From assembly GCA_016875515.1 (NCBI GenBank), contig VGRA01000006.1:1-16173 (forward strand): a stretch of DNA of 16,173 nucleotides, in the 5' to 3' direction. The position numbers and the translations under genes were made by a program. Source of the DNA: Deltaproteobacteria bacterium. Its GTDB lineage: Bacteria > Myxococcota > Myxococcia > Myxococcales > Myxococcaceae. Below are positions 7,334 through 15,020 of this stretch, piece by piece (position 1 is the first letter of the stretch; each line of letters begins with the position of its first letter). The notes beneath the pieces are model-generated. The model was not told the origin of the DNA. It was given only the letters and a program-made list of their open reading frames with translations, and did no database searches.

Positions 7334-8607
7334 GGGAGCTGCTCCACGAACGAGCCCACTGCGTCCCAGGCCTGCTGCAGCTGCGCCTCGGTAATGCCGT
7401 ACGGCGGCATGATATACACGACGTTCCCGAGCGGCCGCAGCAGCACGCCCCGCTCGCGGGCGTGGCGCGCAAGCTCCGTCCCCACGCGGGCCAGGTAGCC
7501 CTGCCCCGCGTCCAGGTCCAGCGCGGCCACCGTCCCCATCACGCGGGGGTTCCTCACGTGCGGCGAGGCGGAGAGCCGGTCCAGCGCCCGTTGGTGCTGC
7601 GCCTCAATGCGGTCCCGCGCCGCCATGCACGCCGGGGCCTTGAGCAGCTCCAGGCTGGCCACCGCCGCCGCGCAGGCGAGCGGGTTTCCCGTGTAGGAGT
7701 GGCCGTGGAAGAACGTCCGCAACCGGTCCTCCGAGCGGAACGCCTCGAAGATGCGCTCGGTGGCGAGCGTGGCCCCGAGCGGCAGAAAGCCCCCGGTGAT
7801 GCCCTTGGACAGGCACAGGAGGTCCGGCGTGACCGCGGAGTGGTCGCACGCCCACAGCGGCCCGGTGCGGCCAAAGCCCGTGGCTACCTCGTCCGCGATG
7901 AGCAGCACCCCCGCCGTGCGCGCCCGGTCCGACAGCGCCCCGAGCAGCTCGCTGCGCCACATGCGCATCCCGCCGGCTGCCTGCAGCAGCGGCTCGACGA
8001 TGAGCGCCGCGACCTCGCCCTTGCGCGCGTCCAGCAACCGGTCGAACGCGCCGAGCACGTCCCCGTCCACCGGCTCCGGGAGCCGGGCCACCTCGAACAG
8101 CAGCGGCTCGAACGGCGCGGTGAAGACGCCGCGGCCCGACACGCTCATCGCCCCGAAGGTATCCCCGTGGTACGCGCCCTCCAGCGTCGCCACCACGGTG
8201 CGCTTCTCCCCGCGGTGCTGGTGGAACTGCAGCGCCATCTTGAGCGCCACCTCCACCGCGGTGCTGCCGTTGTCAGACAGGAACAGGCGCGTGAGGCCCC
8301 GCGGCGCCGCCGCCACCAACCCCTCGGCCAGTTCCGCGGCGGGGGCGTGGGTGAAGCCCGCGAAGATGACCTGCTCAAGCCGCTGCGCCTGCTCGGCAAT
8401 GGCGCGCGCAATGGCCGGCTCGGCGTGGCCGTGCAGCGTCACCCACCAGGAGGAGATGGCGTCCACCAGCGTCCGCCCGTCCTCGAGTTCCAACAGCGCT
8501 CCCTTGCCGGACACCACCGGCAAGGCTTCGGGCGCGAGCCCGTGCTGCGTGTACGGGTGCCACAGGTGGGCGCGGTCGAGCTCTCGGAGGGAGGACGTCG
8601 TCGTCAC
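7330..8607 (-). CDS. bioA: Adenosylmethionine-8-amino-7-oxononanoate aminotransferase BioA
   Basis: BioA is a cytoplasmic PLP enzyme that converts KAPA to DAPA in biotin synthesis, with S-adenosylmethionine as amino donor. The 425-residue product has the N-terminal HLWHPYTQ, SSWW (52-55), GAYHGDTFGAMSVSG, IADEVATGFGRTG with PLP-binding Asp239, and LSKGITGGFLPLG with the Schiff-base Lys268. Its length is close to E. coli BioA (429). I chose the GTG at 8607: GAGGA lies seven bases upstream and the protein then starts 12 residues before the conserved HLWHPYTQ. A longer frame from ATG 8667 would overlap the upstream gene by 50 bp and adds non-homologous residues. No bioB, bioD or bioF is nearby, so the pathway is scattered in this genome. 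Confidence 0.95.
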   Translation of the reverse strand: MTTTSSLRELDRAHLWHPYTQHGLAPEALPVVSGKGALLELEDGRTLVDAISSWWVTLHGHAEPAIARAIAEQAQRLEQVIFAGFTHAPAAELAEGLVAAAPRGLTRLFLSDNGSTAVEVALKMALQFHQHRGEKRTVVATLEGAYHGDTFGAMSVSGRGVFTAPFEPLLFEVARLPEPVDGDVLGAFDRLLDARKGEVAALIVEPLLQAAGGMRMWRSELLGALSDRARTAGVLLIADEVATGFGRTGPLWACDHSAVTPDLLCLSKGITGGFLPLGATLATERIFEAFRSEDRLRTFFHGHSYTGNPLACAAAVASLELLKAPACMAARDRIEAQHQRALDRLSASPHVRNPRVMGTVAALDLDAGQGYLARVGTELARHARERGVLLRPLGNVVYIMPPYGITEAQLQQAWDAVGSFVEQLP

Positions 8608-8614
8608 GCGGAGT

Positions 8615-8619
8615 TCCTC
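8615..8619 (-). promoter_or_regulatory. Ribosome binding site deciding the bioA GTG start
   Basis: GAGGA on the minus strand lies seven bases before the GTG at 8607 and overlaps the stop codon (TGA, 8620-8618) of the upstream Yip1-like gene. It supports the GTG over the earlier ATG at 8667 and suggests that translation passes from one gene to the next. Confidence 0.6.
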
Positions 8620-9400
8620 AGCGGGCAAGGTGCGCGGCCATCTCAAGGACGAACCATCCGACGCCACAGCAGAACTCGGTGGGCACCAGCAGCGGCAGCG
8701 CCAGCGTGAACGCGGCCCGCGCCAGCGAAATTACCTGCAGCCGCGGCATGCCCGCGGTCCGGGTCACCGCCAACCACGGGAACGACACGCACGGCACGCC
8801 CCCCAATGCCAACGGCGCGGCGCCGTAGCCCAGCGCCCGTACCGTGGCGGTAAAGCCGTTCCTCGGCGCACCCGGCACCAGCGCCGCTGCGTGCACCACC
8901 CCCGCCGTGCCGAGGAACCAGGCCGGGAAGGTGACGACGGCCGGCAAGGCGCCCATCAGGGCCAGCGCGGGCTCTCCGTACAAGGCACCGAGCAGGTCCA
9001 TCCCCTTACGCCCAGGGACGGATGCGCCGGGAGCCGGCGGGGACACGCCCAGCGCCCGCGCCAGCACGCCCGGCACCTGCGCCAGCAGGCCGCCCAGCGC
9101 CACCGTCTCCCAGTCAAAGCGGAATGCGTGCCTGAAGACCTGGGCCTGAGCCGCGGACTCATAGAGCCCCGAAGGAGAGGCCATCACCCGCGTCCACGTC
9201 TCGCCGTAAGCGCGCACCCAGCCCAGCTCTGCGCGGCGCTCCCACGCCACGCCGCCCTGCTGCGCCGCCGGCGGGACGCCACCGGCCTGCCCCACCGGCA
9301 CCGCCACCATGCTGAAGGGGTGGTGACACGCTGGACAGGATTGCGCACCGGCCTGCGCCGCCAAGAACCCGCTGCCACAACGAGGACACTGGATGTGCAT
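8618..9400 (-). CDS. Zinc-ribbon Yip1-like membrane protein (second copy)
   Basis: This 260-residue protein has an N-terminal zinc ribbon (C5-x2-C8, C22-x2-C25, MJ0042-like) followed by a hydrophobic Yip1-like region with about four membrane segments from residue 95 onward. It is clearly paralogous to the gene just upstream. The Cys spacing is identical and both share GF-x-ATVRALGYG-x-APL. This copy has a short linker and a CCGVGW segment near the end. An AGAGG sits upstream of ATG 9400. The gene lies 28 bp after its paralogue and 10 bp before bioA. Yip1-type proteins are polytopic and poorly characterised in bacteria; the ribbon probably faces the cytoplasm. No specific role can be assigned. 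Confidence 0.8.
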   Translation of the reverse strand: MHIQCPRCGSGFLAAQAGAQSCPACHHPFSMVAVPVGQAGGVPPAAQQGGVAWERRAELGWVRAYGETWTRVMASPSGLYESAAQAQVFRHAFRFDWETVALGGLLAQVPGVLARALGVSPPAPGASVPGRKGMDLLGALYGEPALALMGALPAVVTFPAWFLGTAGVVHAAALVPGAPRNGFTATVRALGYGAAPLALGGVPCVSFPWLAVTRTAGMPRLQVISLARAAFTLALPLLVPTEFCCGVGWFVLEMAAHLAR

Positions 9401-9428
9401 GGGGTGGGCCTCTACCCTGCCAGGGCAC

Positions 9429-10355
9429 TCACTTCGCCCCTGCCAACGCGGACATGCTCGCCGCCACGGCCACCAGGGACACCCCGCACCAACACAGCGA
9501 CACCAGCGCCCCCGCCAGCAGCAGCACCGTGGTGGCCCGCCCGGTGGTGGTGCGCTGCAGGTGCTGCAGCCCCATGCCCCAGAGAACGGTGGCGTACAGC
9601 GCAGGCAAGCACGGCACCACGGTGAGCAGCAGCGGCGCGCAGCCGTAGCCCAGGGCCCGAACGGTGGCCTCGAATCCCTGCTTCCCCGCCCCGCACACCA
9701 GCGCGCTCACGTGCAGGATTCCGGCGGTGATGAAGAAGGCCACGGGGAACATCACCCACCACCCCACCGTGGTCCCCACCGCCCCGGCCGCGGAGGTGCC
9801 GCTCTCCACCAGCGCGGTGAGGAGCTTCCGGCTGGGCTCGTCCAGCGTGGGGCTGGACAGCAGCGTCTGGACAACCTGGTCCTGCATCCCGCCGCCCTGC
9901 ATGAGCAGCTGCAGCCCCAGCTCCGGCAGGCTCCCCAGCACCGCCGTGAGCCAGGCGAACAGCAGCGGGTCCGCTACCCCGCGGGAGGGGCCCGCACCGG
10001 TGAAGAAGGCCGTGGGTTCGAACACCCCCTGCTTCACCGTGTCCACGTAGGCGTTCACCAAGCTGCGTCCGGCGCGCTGCTCCCACGGCACGCCGGGGCC
10101 GGCCACGTCAGCCCCTGCCGGGCGCTCCGGCTCCGGCGGGGACATGTAGGGGCTGGCGGGCAGGAGGAACGTGGGGCCGGGCCCATGGCCCGGCGCACCA
10201 GCAGGCGACGGGGTAGCAGGAGGCGGCGGCTGGGGCGCGACGGGGGTCCGCGGCGGCTCCGCCACGTTCACCTGCTTGCCGCAGTTCGGGCAGGCCTGGA
10301 TGCCGGTGTGGTCCGTCTGGAAGATGGAGGTGCAGAGGGGGCAGCGGGCATCCAT
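9429..10355 (-). CDS. Zinc-ribbon Yip1-like membrane protein (first copy)
   Basis: This 308-residue protein is the first gene of the minus-strand operon. ATG 10355 is preferred over the GTG at 10367: AAGG lies about ten bases before it, and it puts the zinc-ribbon Cys at 5, 8, 22 and 25, exactly as in the downstream paralogue. A Pro/Gly/Ala-rich linker (about 34-90) leads to hydrophobic spans, including a WWVMFPVAFFITAGILHVSALV region, the shared ATVRALGYG motif and a C-terminal SLCWCGVSLVAV span. It is a membrane protein with a cytoplasmic-looking metal-binding head; Yip1 membership is inferred from the hydrophobic layout and the shared motif. The 74-bp divergent spacer to the DUF4920 gene should hold the operon promoter, but I see no convincing -35/-10 pair. 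Confidence 0.8.
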   Translation of the reverse strand: MDARCPLCTSIFQTDHTGIQACPNCGKQVNVAEPPRTPVAPQPPPPATPSPAGAPGHGPGPTFLLPASPYMSPPEPERPAGADVAGPGVPWEQRAGRSLVNAYVDTVKQGVFEPTAFFTGAGPSRGVADPLLFAWLTAVLGSLPELGLQLLMQGGGMQDQVVQTLLSSPTLDEPSRKLLTALVESGTSAAGAVGTTVGWWVMFPVAFFITAGILHVSALVCGAGKQGFEATVRALGYGCAPLLLTVVPCLPALYATVLWGMGLQHLQRTTTGRATTVLLLAGALVSLCWCGVSLVAVAASMSALAGAK

Positions 10356-10429
10356 TGGGACCCGCACCTTACGTGGCCCTGCGCTCCCCTTGCATCCCCG
10401 CGTGGCGCTGCGGTACGCCCACAGGCGCC

Positions 10430-10960
10430 ATGAACCTCTCCCGCCCCGTCGCCGCCGCGCTGCTGCTTGCCGCCTCCCCCGTGCTCGCCGGGAGCGGCGC
10501 CACGAACAAGCTGACCCCAGCCAGGCCGGTGGAGGGCGCCGCCACGCCGGCCGCCGCGGGGGAGACGCTGCTGCGCGGGGACAAGCTCAAGGGGTTGCCC
10601 GCCGTTTCGCTGGAGGCGCTGCTGAAGGATCCCACCCCCTGGGACGGCAAGGAGGTGGCGCTGTCGGCCACCGTGCGCCGGGCCTGCCTGAAGAAGGGCT
10701 GCTGGATGGAGCTGGCCCCGTCCATGGACAGCAAGGCGGCGGGCGTACGCGTGAAGTTCAAGGACTACGGCTTCTTTGTCCCGCTGGACTCCGCCGGCTC
10801 CACCGCGAAGGTCGAGGGCGTGGTGAAGGTGGCGGAGCTGTCCGAGTCCGCGGCGAAGCACTACGAGGCGGAGGGCGCCTCGGTGCCGCGCGGGGCGGAC
10901 GGCATGGCGCGCGAGGTTCAGTTCATGGCCTCGGGCGTCGAGCTGACCCGGGCGAAGTAG
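10430..10960 (+). CDS. Periplasmic DUF4920 domain protein
   Basis: This 176-residue exported protein has a signal peptide at residues 1-20 (hydrophobic LLLAASPVLA, cleavage probably after A20). The DUF4920 core spans about 60-165, with LSATVRRACLKKGCWMEL (two Cys, 86 and 91), VRVKFKDYGFFVPLD (106-120) and a VEGVVKVAELS strand. The family looks like a small beta-barrel fold and often serves with oxidative-stress or metal proteins, but no activity is established. I chose ATG 10430 because it begins the signal peptide; the open frame upstream is not protein-like. The ribosome site is weak. The stop TAG is followed at once by the next gene's reading frame, so the two are likely co-transcribed. 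Confidence 0.85.
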   Translation: MNLSRPVAAALLLAASPVLAGSGATNKLTPARPVEGAATPAAAGETLLRGDKLKGLPAVSLEALLKDPTPWDGKEVALSATVRRACLKKGCWMELAPSMDSKAAGVRVKFKDYGFFVPLDSAGSTAKVEGVVKVAELSESAAKHYEAEGASVPRGADGMAREVQFMASGVELTRAK

Positions 10961-10978
10961 TTGGCCCGCAGCTACAGC

Positions 10979-11560
10979 ATGCACGGGGTGCAGGGGGCGG
11001 CCGCGCGCGCGGTGGGCCTCGCGCACGCCTGGTTCCGCCACGAGGACCCCACCTCCCGCGTCCACGACGTCAGCCTGGACCCGCGCTTCCAACACCGCGG
11101 CGTGGACCTGCTCTGGCAGCGGTCTGACGGCCGCGTGCTGGGAGTGGAGGTGAAGGGGGACCGCAACGGCCGGCGCGGCAACTACTTCTTCGAGCTGGTC
11201 TCCAACGTGGAGAAGGACACCCCGGGCTGCTTCCTCTATACGGAGGCGGACCTCTACGTGTACGCGCTGCTGGACCTGCGCGAGGTGCACGTGCTGCCCA
11301 TGCCGGCCGCCCGGGAGTGGTTCCTGCCCCGCGCGTCCGAGTGGCCGCTGCGCCACGTCCACACGCGCACCGGCGCTCTGCTCTACACCACGGTGGGGGC
11401 GGTGGTGCCCGTGCGCACCGTGCAGGCGGACGTGGCCGGCGCGGTGCGCTTCCGGGTGGGAGAGGACGGGACGCTGTCCGCGAAGCGTCCCCCCCGCAAG
11501 GCCCCGCCCTCCCCCGTCGCACCGTCAACCGGAAGCGGCGAGAAGGACGTCCCGGCCTGA
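10979..11560 (+). CDS. PD-(D/E)XK-nuclease-like protein
   Basis: This product of about 193 residues has a likely nuclease core: VDLLW with Asp43, then GVEVKGD with Glu57 and Lys59, giving the D...ExK arrangement. It is followed by GNYFFELVSN and TPGCFLYTEADLYVYAL. This resembles the pattern EVK...GNFFFE...TKADYW seen in small restriction-endonuclease-fold proteins of phages and bacteria. The C-terminal 35 residues are Pro/Lys-rich and probably unstructured. The start is uncertain: ATG 10979 is used, but a TTG at 10961 directly abuts the DUF4920 stop and would add six residues; neither has a ribosome site. It converges on the interrupted gene with a four-base gap. DNA cleavage or repair is inferred from the fold motif only. 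Confidence 0.7.
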   Translation: MHGVQGAAARAVGLAHAWFRHEDPTSRVHDVSLDPRFQHRGVDLLWQRSDGRVLGVEVKGDRNGRRGNYFFELVSNVEKDTPGCFLYTEADLYVYALLDLREVHVLPMPAAREWFLPRASEWPLRHVHTRTGALLYTTVGAVVPVRTVQADVAGAVRFRVGEDGTLSAKRPPRKAPPSPVAPSTGSGEKDVPA

Positions 11561-11564
11561 CGTT

Positions 11565-12464
11565 TCAGCGGTGGTGGGCGTGGTGCGGGTGCGCCTTGTC
11601 GTGCGCGTCCGAGATGCGCTGGGCTCGCTCGGCCAGCGCCTTCATGGCGGCGCCGTCGCTGGCCGCCTCCACCAGGTGGGCCACGCGGCAGATGGCGGCC
11701 ATGGCCAGGTGCCAGTCCGCCTGCTTCCCCGCGTCGCCCAGGAGCTTCTCTGCCAGCGCCCGCGCCTCCGGGCCGCCCAGCTGGATGAGGCCGTCCACCG
11801 ATTACAGGCGGCCGTCCCCTGCCCGGCCCTCCTCGCCGGCGGCGGTAGACAGGGTCGCGAGCGCCTCGTCCTTCTTGCCCGCCGCGGCCTTCACCATGGC
11901 GGTGGAGACGCCCACGCGCTCCGGCACCAGGAACTCCTCCACCGCGGCCAGCTGCAACGCGTCCTCGGTGAGGCCGGCCTTTGCCAGCTTGTCCGACAGC
12001 CCCTCGAAGGCGCGGAGCAACTGCTCGCCCATCAGCGCGAACACCTCCTGCACGAAGCCCGGCGCGGACCCGCCGTCCTTGCGGGGCACGCGCCCCTCCA
12101 GCTCCGCCAGCGCGCCGAACGCACGGGCCACGCCCGCCCCTGCAATCCCGTCCAACTTCTTGCGCAGCGCCACCACCAGCCCGGCCAGCGCCTCGGCGTA
12201 GTCCGTGGGGAGGAGCCGGTCACCGGCCCAGCGGCGCTACAGCTCCTGCGCGGCCAGGAAGGGGAACTGGCCGAGGGGGCCGGTGCCCTTCCAGCCGGCG
12301 AGCCACTGCTGCGCCATGGCCAGGGGGAAGTGCGTCTCCGCGAGCGCCTTGAAGTCCGCCTCGTCCACCTTCACCCCGTAGTGCTGGAGGGTGCCGAGGA
12401 TGGCCTCGGTGCCGTAGACCTTGAGGCCCTTTTGCTGCCACTGCTTGTCCACGCGCGCGGTCAT
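11565..12464 (-). pseudogene. 299-codon gene interrupted by two in-frame stops (UAG at codon 76, UAA at codon 221)
   Basis: From ATG 12464 to TGA 11565 a single minus-strand frame runs without any frameshift but is broken by TAG at 12239-12237 and TAA at 11804-11802. The joins read naturally on both sides: FLAAQEL-stop-RRWAGDRLLPTDYAEAL and GDGRL-stop-SVDGLIQLGG. Each stop is one base from a plausible sense codon (TGG Trp and TAC/TAT Tyr). Codons keep a strong G/C third-base bias throughout. The encoded protein would be a helical, Ala/Leu-rich soluble protein with a His-rich tail (HPHHAHHR). I recognise no domain. No strong ribosome site precedes the ATG. A recently inactivated gene is most likely; sequencing error or stop readthrough are alternatives. 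Confidence 0.75.
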
Positions 12465-12505
12465 GGGGCAGGGCCCGAATCAGCCCCCGGCCGCCCTTGC
12501 CCACC

Positions 12506-14062
12506 TCAGGCAGCCACCGGCCCCGGGGCAGGCGTGACGCGGAACGACACCGAGGGCCACGCCGTGGCGTTGCGCCGGCCGTCCTCCACCCGCCGCTCGC
12601 CGTAGGGCTCCACCCCGCGCGCCTCGAAGGCCCTCTTCCACGCCGGGAAGCCGCCCCCCGCGCGCCACGCGTCCAGGGCCGCCAGCCCCGCCTCGGGGCC
12701 GGATTGGGCCAGCACGTGCTCCACCCACGCCCAGCGGGCGGAGATGGGGCGCACCTCCGCCCGCCCCCGCAGCCCACGCCGCAGGCGCTCCAGCTTGCGC
12801 TCCACCTCCTTGATGCCGGCGAACGGGGCCCCGTCCAGCGGCGTGTTGCGCTTGGCGGCGAAGGGGGACACCCCCAGCGCCACCGGGAGGATGCGCGAGA
12901 GCTGCAGCGTGAAGCGGATGAGTTCGTCGATGTCCGCGTCCTCCTCGTGGGGCAGCCCCACCACGTTGTAGACCTTCAGCCGCTCCATCCCCGCCGTCTT
13001 CGCGAAGTGGGCGGCGCGGAGAATCTGCTCCTCGCTGTGCTTGCGGTCCACCAGGTCCCGCATCTTCTGGGACACCCCGTCCGAGGCCACCGTCAGCCCC
13101 CGCGCCCCGCCCGCCCGCAGCGCGTCCACCAGCGGTTGGGTGAGCCGGTCCGCGCGCAGGGAGGATACCCCCACCTCCCGCCCGCTCTTCACCACCGTCT
13201 CCAGCAGCTGCACCACCTTCGGGTGGTCCGTCACCGCCGCCCCCACGAAGCCCACCCGCCGGGCGTGGTCCGGGACGAGGGACAGCACGCGGTCCGGCGG
13301 CACCGTGCGCATGCCGCCGTTGGTGGTGCGGCGCATGACGCAGTAGTGGCACCCGCGCGAACACCCGCGCGAGGGCTCCACCAGGAACATGCTGCGCAGC
13401 TCCGTGTTGGGCGTGACGATGACGGACCGGGCCGGCAGGTGTGCGTCCCCGGATTTGTGCACGTGGTAGCGCGTCCCGCCGTAACCGGGCACCAGGAAGC
13501 CCGGCGTCCGCCCCAGCCGGGACAGCAGCGCCTCCCGCGGCATCCCCTCCAGGCTCAGCTGGGCCAGCTCCACCACCAACTCCTCCGCCTCCCCCTGCAC
13601 CAGCACGTCCACGAAGGGCTCCAGCGGCGTGGGGTTGCTGAAGGTGAGCGGCCCGCCGGCCACCACCAGCGGGTAGCCGTGGCCCGCGCGCTCTTCCCGC
13701 AGCAGCGGCAGCCCGGCGAGCTCCAGCATCTCGAACAAGCCGGTCAGCTCCAGCTCGTAGGCCACCGAGAAGGCCACCACGTCCAGCCCGCCCACCTCTC
13801 GGCGCCCCTCCAGGGTGAACAGCGGCGTGCGCGTGGCGCGGAAGGCAGCCACGTCGTCCGGGAGGAACACGCGCTCGGCAGCCACCCCGTCCAGCCCGTT
13901 GAAGGCCCGGTAGATGGCCTGGTACCCCAGCGAGCTCATCCCCACGTGGTACGGGCTGGGGTACGCGAGCGCGACGCGGAAGGGGGCGTCCTTGAAAACC
14001 GTCCCCTGCTCGTCTGCGAGCAGCAACTCGGCGTGGCGGAAGAGGGCGTGGCGGTCTGCCAT
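12506..14062 (-). CDS. B12-binding-type radical SAM protein of unknown substrate
   Basis: This 518-residue protein begins with a Rossmann-like domain of B12-binding type (about 28-165: RVALAYPSPYHVGMSSLGYQ, GGLDVVAFSV, PLVVAGGPLTFSNPTPLEPF). It continues with a radical SAM core whose [4Fe-4S] cluster motif is C234-x3-C238-x2-C241 (SRGCSRGCHYCVMRR). Later strands include GVSSLRADRLTQPLVDAL and KVYNVVGLPHEED. The layout matches uncharacterised COG1032-like radical SAM proteins. The classical cobalamin DxHxxG motif is not seen, so B12 use is uncertain. GGAG four bases before ATG 14062 supports the start. The next gene, 41 bp downstream on the same strand, is the interrupted one. No recognisable substrate gene is adjacent. 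Confidence 0.85.
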   Translation of the reverse strand: MADRHALFRHAELLLADEQGTVFKDAPFRVALAYPSPYHVGMSSLGYQAIYRAFNGLDGVAAERVFLPDDVAAFRATRTPLFTLEGRREVGGLDVVAFSVAYELELTGLFEMLELAGLPLLREERAGHGYPLVVAGGPLTFSNPTPLEPFVDVLVQGEAEELVVELAQLSLEGMPREALLSRLGRTPGFLVPGYGGTRYHVHKSGDAHLPARSVIVTPNTELRSMFLVEPSRGCSRGCHYCVMRRTTNGGMRTVPPDRVLSLVPDHARRVGFVGAAVTDHPKVVQLLETVVKSGREVGVSSLRADRLTQPLVDALRAGGARGLTVASDGVSQKMRDLVDRKHSEEQILRAAHFAKTAGMERLKVYNVVGLPHEEDADIDELIRFTLQLSRILPVALGVSPFAAKRNTPLDGAPFAGIKEVERKLERLRRGLRGRAEVRPISARWAWVEHVLAQSGPEAGLAALDAWRAGGGFPAWKRAFEARGVEPYGERRVEDGRRNATAWPSVSFRVTPAPGPVAA

Positions 14063-14086
14063 GGGGCTCCGGAAGGCGACTCCTAC

Positions 14087-14134
14087 AAAGCCCGAAGGCC
14101 CCGGGCAACCAGCGGGGGCTGGGGGCCGGGGCCT
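14087..14134 (-). terminator. Strong GC hairpin downstream of the receptor/lipoprotein pair
   Basis: Nine-base arms AGGCCCCGG/CCGGGGCCT (14096-14104 and 14126-14134) enclose an inner CCAGC/GCTGG stem (14109-14113 and 14118-14122). On the minus strand this lies 30 bp after the lipoprotein stop. It is followed by an alternative small GCC-UUCG-GGC hairpin and UUU (14099-14087). The missing long U tract makes intrinsic termination uncertain. Confidence 0.35.
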
Positions 14135-14163
14135 CGGGGGGACAACCTGGCATGCGCCGGGCG

Positions 14164-15000
14164 CTACTGCTTCAGCGTGCCCTCGCCAATGTCGTTGGCC
14201 TTCAGCTGGCAGTAGCCGGTCTTGATGTCACAGAAGGTGTCGAACCCGTAGAAGATGCCCGAGCCGAACAGGCGCCCGGCGTCGTAGTTCTCCTTGGGGT
14301 CGCACAGCGTGTCGTCCGCCACCGGGTTGCCGTCCGCGTCCGGCACCACGCAGTGGACGGCCGGGTACATGGCCACCACCTTGTACTTCGCCGAGCAGCT
14401 GCCCTCCGTGTAGGTGAGGTCCGCGGTGAACTGCTGCGCCGAGGGCGCCGCAGCGATGGTCCAGAACTTCACGTTGTTGAAGGCGTACTTCACCGGGACG
14501 TCGTTCGGCTGGTACAGCGAGCCGCCGTCCTCGCCCTCCACCACGGAGCCCTGCGCGAGGTCCGGCGCGGTGCCGTCCGGCATCCCGCCGTCCTCGAGCA
14601 ACTCCACCGGGGCCGGCGTGAGCAGCGTGTCCGCCGGCACCATGTTGACGAGGTTGCAGTAGTCCTCGGGGGTGGGCATCTCGCTCTCGAGGTTGCCACG
14701 GGCGAACAGGTTGCTCCCCTCGGCAGGGCTGAGCCCCAGCGCCATGGCGGCCTCCGGCTGCAGCGCCACCAGCGAGGCGCCGCCGTCGATGGGGTAGTAC
14801 TTGTCCACCCCGATGGCCTCGCCCACCAGCCCGTCACAGCTGCCCGTGCCGGTCTTGGAGCCCTCGACGTAGAGGTACTTCGCCGCGTAGTCGCCGTGGC
14901 CGGTGTTGCACGGCGGCGGCGGGTTCTTCTGGGTGCACGCGTTGAGCGAGGCCGTGGCCACGCCCGCCACCAACATCCCTGCGAAAATCCGGGTCTTCAT
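14164..15000 (-). CDS. Lipoprotein paired with Oar-like TonB receptor
   Basis: This 278-residue lipoprotein has a Lys/Arg n-region, a hydrophobic core and lipobox LNAC with lipidated C22. The mature part is acidic and Cys-containing (C31, a GSCDG segment, C in EDYCNLV, and several near the end, including FCDIKTGYCQLK), suggesting disulfides in the periplasm or at the outer membrane. No catalytic motif or known domain is recognised. The start ATG 15000 lies 20 bp after the receptor stop, so the two are almost certainly one transcript, and a role as accessory or surface partner of the receptor is plausible by context only. Reading the gene as ending at TAG 14166-14164 leaves a 101-bp spacer with a strong hairpin. 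Confidence 0.85.
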   Translation of the reverse strand: MKTRIFAGMLVAGVATASLNACTQKNPPPPCNTGHGDYAAKYLYVEGSKTGTGSCDGLVGEAIGVDKYYPIDGGASLVALQPEAAMALGLSPAEGSNLFARGNLESEMPTPEDYCNLVNMVPADTLLTPAPVELLEDGGMPDGTAPDLAQGSVVEGEDGGSLYQPNDVPVKYAFNNVKFWTIAAAPSAQQFTADLTYTEGSCSAKYKVVAMYPAVHCVVPDADGNPVADDTLCDPKENYDAGRLFGSGIFYGFDTFCDIKTGYCQLKANDIGEGTLKQ

Positions 15001-15020
15001 GGTTCAGGTCTCTGTGGGGA

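Noticed and set aside
8608..8667. Longer bioA start at ATG 8667
   Set aside because: It overlaps the upstream gene by 50 bp, lacks homology-like residues, and the GTG at 8607 has a good ribosome site.
7751..9625. Long plus-strand open frame opposite bioA and the Yip1-like genes
   Set aside because: The composition is Arg/Pro/Ser/Ala-rich shadow sequence; the opposite strand carries BioA with intact PLP motifs.
10356..10429. Possible sigma-70 promoter (TTGCAT at 10390) or sigma-54 site in the divergent spacer
   Set aside because: The -10 position has almost no match to consensus, and the GG/GC spacing does not fit sigma-54.
12177..12236. A frameshift as the explanation for the broken gene
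   Set aside because: All three open segments share one frame and the bridging codons translate smoothly, so only the two stop codons interrupt it.
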